From assembly GCA_030631725.1 (NCBI GenBank), contig DAOVKO010000048.1:1-10668 (forward strand): a stretch of DNA of 10,668 nucleotides, written 5' to 3'. Each line of letters begins with the position of its first letter. Positions within the stretch are counted from its first letter, which is position 1. Shown in pieces: positions 7,413 through 10,668 of the stretch. The translations under genes were made by a program, and so were the position numbers. Source of the DNA: Actinomycetes bacterium. Its GTDB lineage: Bacteria; Planctomycetota; Phycisphaerae; JAACET01. The notes beneath the pieces were generated by a model. The model did no database searches, was not told the origin of the DNA, and was given only the letters and a program-made list of their open reading frames with translations.

Positions 7413-7455
7413 CTTGCCTTTGTGCCCCCCACCATCGTAGCATAGCACCGGCAAG
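7413..7455 (+). repeat. Two-part inverted repeat ahead of the methyltransferase gene
   Basis: CTTGCC (7413-7418) pairs with GGCAAG (7450-7455), and inside it GTGC (7422-7425) pairs with GCAC (7445-7448), enclosing a C-rich loop. It would fold as a broken hairpin between the glucokinase T-run and the methyltransferase ribosome binding site. A CATAAT (7461-7466, 5/6 to a -10 hexamer) follows, but no credible -35 lies at the right distance. The role is unclear: terminator remnant, operator or leader structure. Confidence 0.35.
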
Positions 7456-7487
7456 TTGCCCATAATATCCAGTTTGAGAAGGAAGCC

Positions 7488-8138
7488 ATGCAGGAAGCGA
7501 AAACCAGGCTTATTTACGATTTTCAGTCTCATTTTTATGATCAGCTCGCCTCGCGTACCTTGGCTCATCGGCAGCGTGCTGCCATAAAGCGCATGCATAT
7601 CCAGCCCGGCCAACGTGTCTTGGATATAGGCATTGGAACCGGTCTGTGTCTTGACGCTTACCCTGACCATTGCCACGTCGTGGGTCTGGACCTTTCGGAG
7701 AGAATGTTGGCCAAGGCTAGGCGAAAGGTGGCCCGCCTTGACTTGCACAATGTCGACCTGCTCTGTGCCGACGCCATGTTCTGCAACTTTGCTCCGCAGA
7801 GCTTCGATCATATTCTGCTCAGCCACGTAATCAGCGTGGTCTCCGACCCGGTGCAATTAATTCGTCTGGCATATTACGTTGGTAAGCCCGGTTGTCGCAT
7901 TGTGATCATAAATCACTTCCGCTCAGCAAATCGGATGATCGGCCTGATCGAGACACTGATCTGCCCCTTGTGTGTGCACTTGGGCTGGCGTTCGGATTTG
8001 TCACTGCAGGAATTGATCAAAGCCACCGGTCTGCACGTCGACTATCGCTACAAAATCGAATCCGTCGATTTGTGGGAAACCGTATTCGCCCGCATACCGG
8101 ATTCCGTCGATCACACGGTTCTCCGACGCAGCGCCTAA
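7488..8138 (+). CDS. Class I SAM-dependent methyltransferase, phospholipid N-methyltransferase-like
   Basis: A 216-residue Rossmann-fold methyltransferase. SAM motif I is VLDIGIGTGLCL (44-55), motif II VVGLDLSERML (64-74), the adenine-side motif is around CADAM (93-97), and the post-motif strands are FDHILLSHVISVVSDP (106-121) and RIVIINHFRSANR (137-149). The HVISVVSDP and NHFRS segments resemble bacterial phosphatidylethanolamine N-methyltransferases (PmtA type), which make methylated PE and phosphatidylcholine at the inner membrane. UbiE/COQ5-like enzymes are the main alternative. ATG 7488 has AAGGA 4 bases upstream. The 89-base gap after the glucokinase gene contains a T-run and inverted repeats, so it may be a separate transcript. 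Its stop overlaps the stop of the convergent gene. The fold is certain; the substrate is inferred. Confidence 0.85.
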   Translation: MQEAKTRLIYDFQSHFYDQLASRTLAHRQRAAIKRMHIQPGQRVLDIGIGTGLCLDAYPDHCHVVGLDLSERMLAKARRKVARLDLHNVDLLCADAMFCNFAPQSFDHILLSHVISVVSDPVQLIRLAYYVGKPGCRIVIINHFRSANRMIGLIETLICPLCVHLGWRSDLSLQELIKATGLHVDYRYKIESVDLWETVFARIPDSVDHTVLRRSA

Positions 8139-8497
8139 CCCGATTCCCCGAAGCTGAATCCGCAGGGCCCTTCATTCATGTCCCCGCCCACGAGGCCCCG
8201 GTCGTTAAGGTCTCTCTGGTCCACCGGGAAGATACGACAATTCTTTGGTCGCTCTTCGTGGATTCGGCAGCGGGTGCTCCCGTCGGCCAACTCTTCCAGC
8301 TCAGGGCAAATGTAAAGCAGTCTACAGCAAGCCCCGCAACGCAGACATTCTCCCCGGCGCAGGTTTATCTTTGATTCCACGTAACCTGGGCGAAAATGGC
8401 CGAGATAGAACCGGCGGATCTTCCCCCAGGCCAGCCGTAATTTCGCGCCCAGCCCAGACCCAGTCCCGGCCAAAAGCATGTTCCTCAGATGCCCCAT
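8135..8497 (-). CDS. YkgJ-family zinc/iron-chelating cysteine cluster protein
   Basis: A 120-residue protein with the PF03692-type cysteine cluster: CLRCGACC (Cys51, Cys54, Cys57, Cys58), Cys64, CRIHEERPKNC (Cys77, Cys87) followed by RIFPVDQRDLNDR, and a final PCGF (Cys112). These are expected to bind a metal or Fe-S centre; the biochemical role of the family is not established. The N-terminal 40 residues are basic and amphipathic with aromatic residues (WGKIRRFYLGHFRPGY), perhaps for membrane or protein contact. ATG 8497 has a poor ribosome binding site. Met7 (ATG at 8479) is preceded by GAGG and could be the real start. It lies 69 bases after the lipoprotein gene and may share its transcript. 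Confidence 0.85.
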   Translation of the reverse strand: MGHLRNMLLAGTGSGLGAKLRLAWGKIRRFYLGHFRPGYVESKINLRRGECLRCGACCRLLYICPELEELADGSTRCRIHEERPKNCRIFPVDQRDLNDRGLVGGDMNEGPCGFSFGESG

Positions 8498-8566
8498 CTT
8501 CTGGTTTCTTGACAGTGCTTGCAGTCGGTTAACTTCTCAACTGGCCTTGAACCTTTGGCCTGCGAG

Positions 8567-9118
8567 CTAATCTTTTTCCTCCGGCCGGGCTCCGCGGCTG
8601 TCGTATTCGATAATCCACTCGGCGATGACCTTGCCCATGCCTTCAGCCAGTTCCTCCGGCCCTTTGCGGATCGATGATTTCGCTCGGCTGTCGCAACTGG
8701 ATATACCCAGCACATCTCCGCTACCCGCATCGATCAGTTTGACCTGGCAGACTGCTTGTTCCATGGGACCGGCTATTTTATCTGTAGTCGTGCCCGTGTC
8801 ATAGATAATCAGCCTGCCCGTGATCCGCAGTACTTTGCTGCCCTGCTGCCTCAGGTAAGTCTTCTGGATGATTTGCTCGGTAATCTTCGCCGGCAGTACC
8901 GCCATGAACGCCTCATTACCTAGGCCTTGGCTGTCATCCGAGAAAGGCTCCACCACCACCGCATCGTAGTCAGCCAGATTCGCCGTCACCAACTGGATCG
9001 GCCTTGCCCGACCGCTGGCTCCCGTAGCTCCGTAGTAACCTTCCCGAATCGCCCGTCCGATGCAGCCGGCACTACAAGCCACAATCAACAGACCCAACAA
9101 ATATAAGTTCTTTTTCAT
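8567..9118 (-). CDS. Small probable lipoprotein of unknown function
   Basis: A 183-residue protein that I do not recognise with certainty. It starts with a lipoprotein-type signal (MKKNLYLLGLLIVACSAGC). Either Cys15 or Cys19 could be the lipidated residue; Cys19 fits the G-C rule but has Ser at -3. The mature part has DYDAVVVEPFSD, then LRITGRLIIYDTGT and VCQVKLIDAGSGDVLGISSCDSR. This beta-strand pattern, a variable component ending in 'D-x-G-S-G-D-V-L', resembles DUF4410-type envelope lipoproteins; I rate that link as weak. The C-terminus is highly charged. The start is unambiguous: AAGGAGG lies 5 bases before ATG 9118. It sits 97 bases after the UvrC-like gene and is followed by the ykgJ-like gene, all on one strand. 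It would be anchored in the envelope facing the periplasm. Confidence 0.7.
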   Translation of the reverse strand: MKKNLYLLGLLIVACSAGCIGRAIREGYYGATGASGRARPIQLVTANLADYDAVVVEPFSDDSQGLGNEAFMAVLPAKITEQIIQKTYLRQQGSKVLRITGRLIIYDTGTTTDKIAGPMEQAVCQVKLIDAGSGDVLGISSCDSRAKSSIRKGPEELAEGMGKVIAEWIIEYDSRGARPEEKD

Positions 9119-9215
9119 GTTAGCCTCCTTTGCATAGTAAAGCTCTTACCCACAGAACGGCTGGAAATCTGCTTTTCTTCCTGCCTTTTACGGCCACCAA
9201 CCACTTATACAAGGA

Positions 9216-10418
9216 TTATTCCGTATTTGGTGGATTTTTCAAGGTTATATTTTGCTCAATTATCGTACGGTCCTTGGCCTCGCGGGCCTTATTTCGACTG
9301 AACTTACTGTTAATTTGCTCGGCTAGATCTGCTTCCTTCGCTAAATGGTCCAGTTTATAGTACAGGCATTTATCGCTGTGCGAGCGAAAAAGAAAATAGC
9401 TCACCAGCCCTATGCTTTCCCGCCACTGCTGGATCTCGGAACGGCTCGCCGGCGGTCGATATTCCGCCCCCTTGGCCCAGTCCACAATTTCTCCGATCTG
9501 TCTTTCGACCTCACCCAGTCTGACGGCCTCACCCGGCTCGACCGTCCCGCCATTTACCCGCCAGGGCCGGACCTGATGCCGATCTCGCCCGGGGGCAATG
9601 ATTAGATACTCAAATCGCCGCAAGCTCCCAGCCCAGCCGAAATCCTCCTCCTCCAATTTGCCTAATCTTTTTATGAGCTTCTTGTTCTTCGCAGCCGATT
9701 CGAAGTCCAGTTTGGCCGCCGCCCGGCTCATCTGCTCCTCCAATCGACGCCGCTGGCCCAGTCGCTCCTTAGGCTCAGCCAGCTTGACCGCCTCCAGCAG
9801 AAGTTCCCGGTACTCGCTGGCTGATACTCGGCCCAAGCAGGCCCCGCAGCACTTGCCCATTTGGGCATAAACGCAAGCCTGGGCTGCTTTCTCCGTGGCT
9901 GTCTGTTGCAAAATCTCGTAATTGCGGCACAAGCCATACATGTCGCTAGCCAGATCGACAAAGTATTTGACCGCCTTGCTACTAACGAACGGGCCTATAT
10001 ATTCATCCGGGCCAGGTGGGCTGATTTTGCGGACAGTTAGTAATTGTCCAAAAGGCTCCGACAAGCAAATCTTGATCCACCAGGCGTCCGACCAACCCAG
10101 CATCTCGCCATAGCTGCTCGGATAGCTTGCCCTGGCCAACTGGTGAAACTGCCAGTAGCTCACGAAGCTTGAATCAGCCTGCGTCCAACTCACCCCTTTG
10201 GTAATTTCGGCCAGTTCTGTTCGACGGCTCAGAGTTTCACTTTCAGATCGAGCGAGTTTCCTTCGCACCGACGCCCGCACTGACCCGCTTGTGGCCAACA
10301 GAATTGCTTCACCTTTGGCCCCCCACAGCAAATAGACCCCCGCCCGGGCCGGCAGCCCCAGAGTCCATTGCTGGAGTTCTTGATCAGCCGGCACTTCTAT
10401 GGAGCCGTCGAAATCCAT
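9216..10418 (-). CDS. UvrC N-terminal-half-like protein with degenerate GIY-YIG domain
   Basis: A 400-residue relative of the N-terminal half of the excinuclease subunit UvrC. Domains in order: a GIY-YIG-like domain (about 24-60), a YIGPF-x-SS segment (about 140-147, as in UvrC YFGPF), a cysteine patch with CVYAQMGKCCGACLGRVSASEY (about 182-203), and a UVR coiled coil (RRLEEQMSRAAAKLDFESAA, about 224-243). The C-terminal 150 residues do not show the RNase H-like nuclease or HhH domains of full UvrC. GIY is present as GVY, but the YVGKA part reads LLATS, and the catalytic glutamate region is not recognisable, so this nuclease is probably inactive. I chose ATG 10418 because the longer ORF (ATG 10541) would run 65 bases into the dehydratase gene with unrelated sequence. 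No clear ribosome binding site precedes 10418, which leaves some doubt. Confidence 0.75.
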   Translation of the reverse strand: MDFDGSIEVPADQELQQWTLGLPARAGVYLLWGAKGEAILLATSGSVRASVRRKLARSESETLSRRTELAEITKGVSWTQADSSFVSYWQFHQLARASYPSSYGEMLGWSDAWWIKICLSEPFGQLLTVRKISPPGPDEYIGPFVSSKAVKYFVDLASDMYGLCRNYEILQQTATEKAAQACVYAQMGKCCGACLGRVSASEYRELLLEAVKLAEPKERLGQRRRLEEQMSRAAAKLDFESAAKNKKLIKRLGKLEEEDFGWAGSLRRFEYLIIAPGRDRHQVRPWRVNGGTVEPGEAVRLGEVERQIGEIVDWAKGAEYRPPASRSEIQQWRESIGLVSYFLFRSHSDKCLYYKLDHLAKEADLAEQINSKFSRNKAREAKDRTIIEQNITLKNPPNTE

Positions 10419-10446
10419 GAGACTTGCTGAATATACTGCTTTGTTT

Positions 10447-10470
10447 GCTTGGGCAAAACCTTCCCCAAGC
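10447..10470 (-). repeat. Perfect 7-bp hairpin between the FabZ-like and UvrC-like genes
   Basis: GCTTGGG (10447-10453) pairs with CCCAAGC (10464-10470) around a 10-base loop, starting 6 bases after the FabZ-like stop codon on the transcript. It is not followed by T residues on either strand, so it is not a classic terminator. It may stabilise the upstream mRNA or reduce read-through into the UvrC-like gene. Confidence 0.4.
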
Positions 10471-10476
10471 TCCTGT

Positions 10477-10668
10477 CTATGAGGGATTGGGCAAACGCAT
10501 CCCCGTGATCTTACCCTCGAAAACCAGTATGGAGTCCACATAGGCCTGACAATTGCTGATCACGTGGCGACTCGATAAGGTTTCCAACTCGCCTGTGAGA
10601 ATCAGCGTGCAGGGCGGTACTACCTGCTTACGGAATCTAACCTTGTCCAAACGGGCAAAACCAATGAA
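10477..10668 (-). CDS. C-terminal fragment of a FabZ-like hotdog-fold 3-hydroxyacyl-ACP dehydratase
   Basis: The last 63 residues of a gene that enters from the right edge. The segment LDKVRFRKQVVPPCTLIL matches the FabZ consensus IDK-x-RFR-x-PVVPGD-x-L, followed by the expected long strands (SSRHVISNCQAYVDSILVFEGKITGMRL). FabZ-type enzymes dehydrate 3-hydroxyacyl-ACP in fatty acid synthesis in the cytoplasm. The usual catalytic His and Glu lie upstream of the fragment and cannot be checked. The PGD turn reads PPC here, so it may be a FabZ paralogue rather than the main enzyme. Planctomycetes often carry several hotdog paralogues. The reading frame is open to the window edge and ends in TAG at 10479-10477. 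Confidence 0.7.
   Translation of the reverse strand, partial: FIGFARLDKVRFRKQVVPPCTLILTGELETLSSRHVISNCQAYVDSILVFEGKITGMRLPNPS

Noticed and set aside
7395..7856. 153-codon minus-strand open frame
   Set aside because: Antisense to the methyltransferase gene, which has clear SAM-binding motifs; no ribosome binding site or domain.
8485..8730. 81-codon minus-strand frame ending in a CKHC motif
   Set aside because: It overlaps the end of the lipoprotein gene in another frame, and the single CxxC is not enough to support a gene.
10419..10541. 41-codon N-terminal extension of the UvrC-like gene
   Set aside because: It overlaps the FabZ-like coding end by 65 bases, and the extra residues match nothing in UvrC; ATG 10418 is preferred.

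Overview
The window looks like chromosomal DNA of a free-living, moderately GC-rich Gram-negative bacterium. The best guess is a planctomycete of the Phycisphaerae/Sedimentisphaerales kind, possibly anaerobic. This rests on the style of the proteins rather than on a marker gene: a secreted HEAT-repeat protein with a W-x-x-WW-x-x-N-K element, a YkgJ-type cysteine-cluster protein, a solitary YbbR-domain protein, and a DRE-TIM synthase close to the (Re)-citrate synthases of anaerobes. No rRNA, tRNA, transposase, phage gene or CRISPR array was seen. Genes are densely packed and nothing points to recent transfer.

Left part, minus strand (1-4025). Read in the direction of transcription, a YbbR-domain membrane-anchored protein is followed after 20 bases by proA (glutamate-5-semialdehyde dehydrogenase). 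A gene-free stretch of about 400 bases follows, with a hairpin and a plausible promoter. Then come a stand-alone acyl carrier protein and a 2-isopropylmalate/homocitrate/(Re)-citrate synthase-family enzyme that runs off the left edge. The last two are probably one transcription unit.

Middle part, plus strand (4132-8138). A consensus-like -35 element lies in the divergent region upstream of a secreted HEAT-repeat protein. Its stop codon overlaps the start of a ROK-family glucokinase (ATGA). A structured gap of about 90 bases then leads to a class I SAM methyltransferase resembling phospholipid N-methyltransferases. Its stop codon overlaps the stop codon of the convergent ykgJ-like gene.

Right part, minus strand (8135-10668). 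In transcription order these are the C-terminal end of a FabZ-like hotdog dehydratase (cut by the window edge), a half-length UvrC-like protein whose GIY-YIG domain has lost its signature residues, a small probable lipoprotein, and the YkgJ-like protein.

Functionally this is mostly housekeeping: proline biosynthesis, sugar phosphorylation, acyl-carrier chemistry and envelope lipids. I see no defence island or obvious new multi-gene system. The points most worth a second look are the acyl carrier protein paired with a citrate/isopropylmalate synthase-type enzyme, the UvrC-like protein with a probably dead nuclease domain, and the coupling of an exported HEAT scaffold to a cytoplasmic glucokinase. 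Several starts were moved from the longest-ORF start (1218, 4211, 10418); the reasons are given in the entries.
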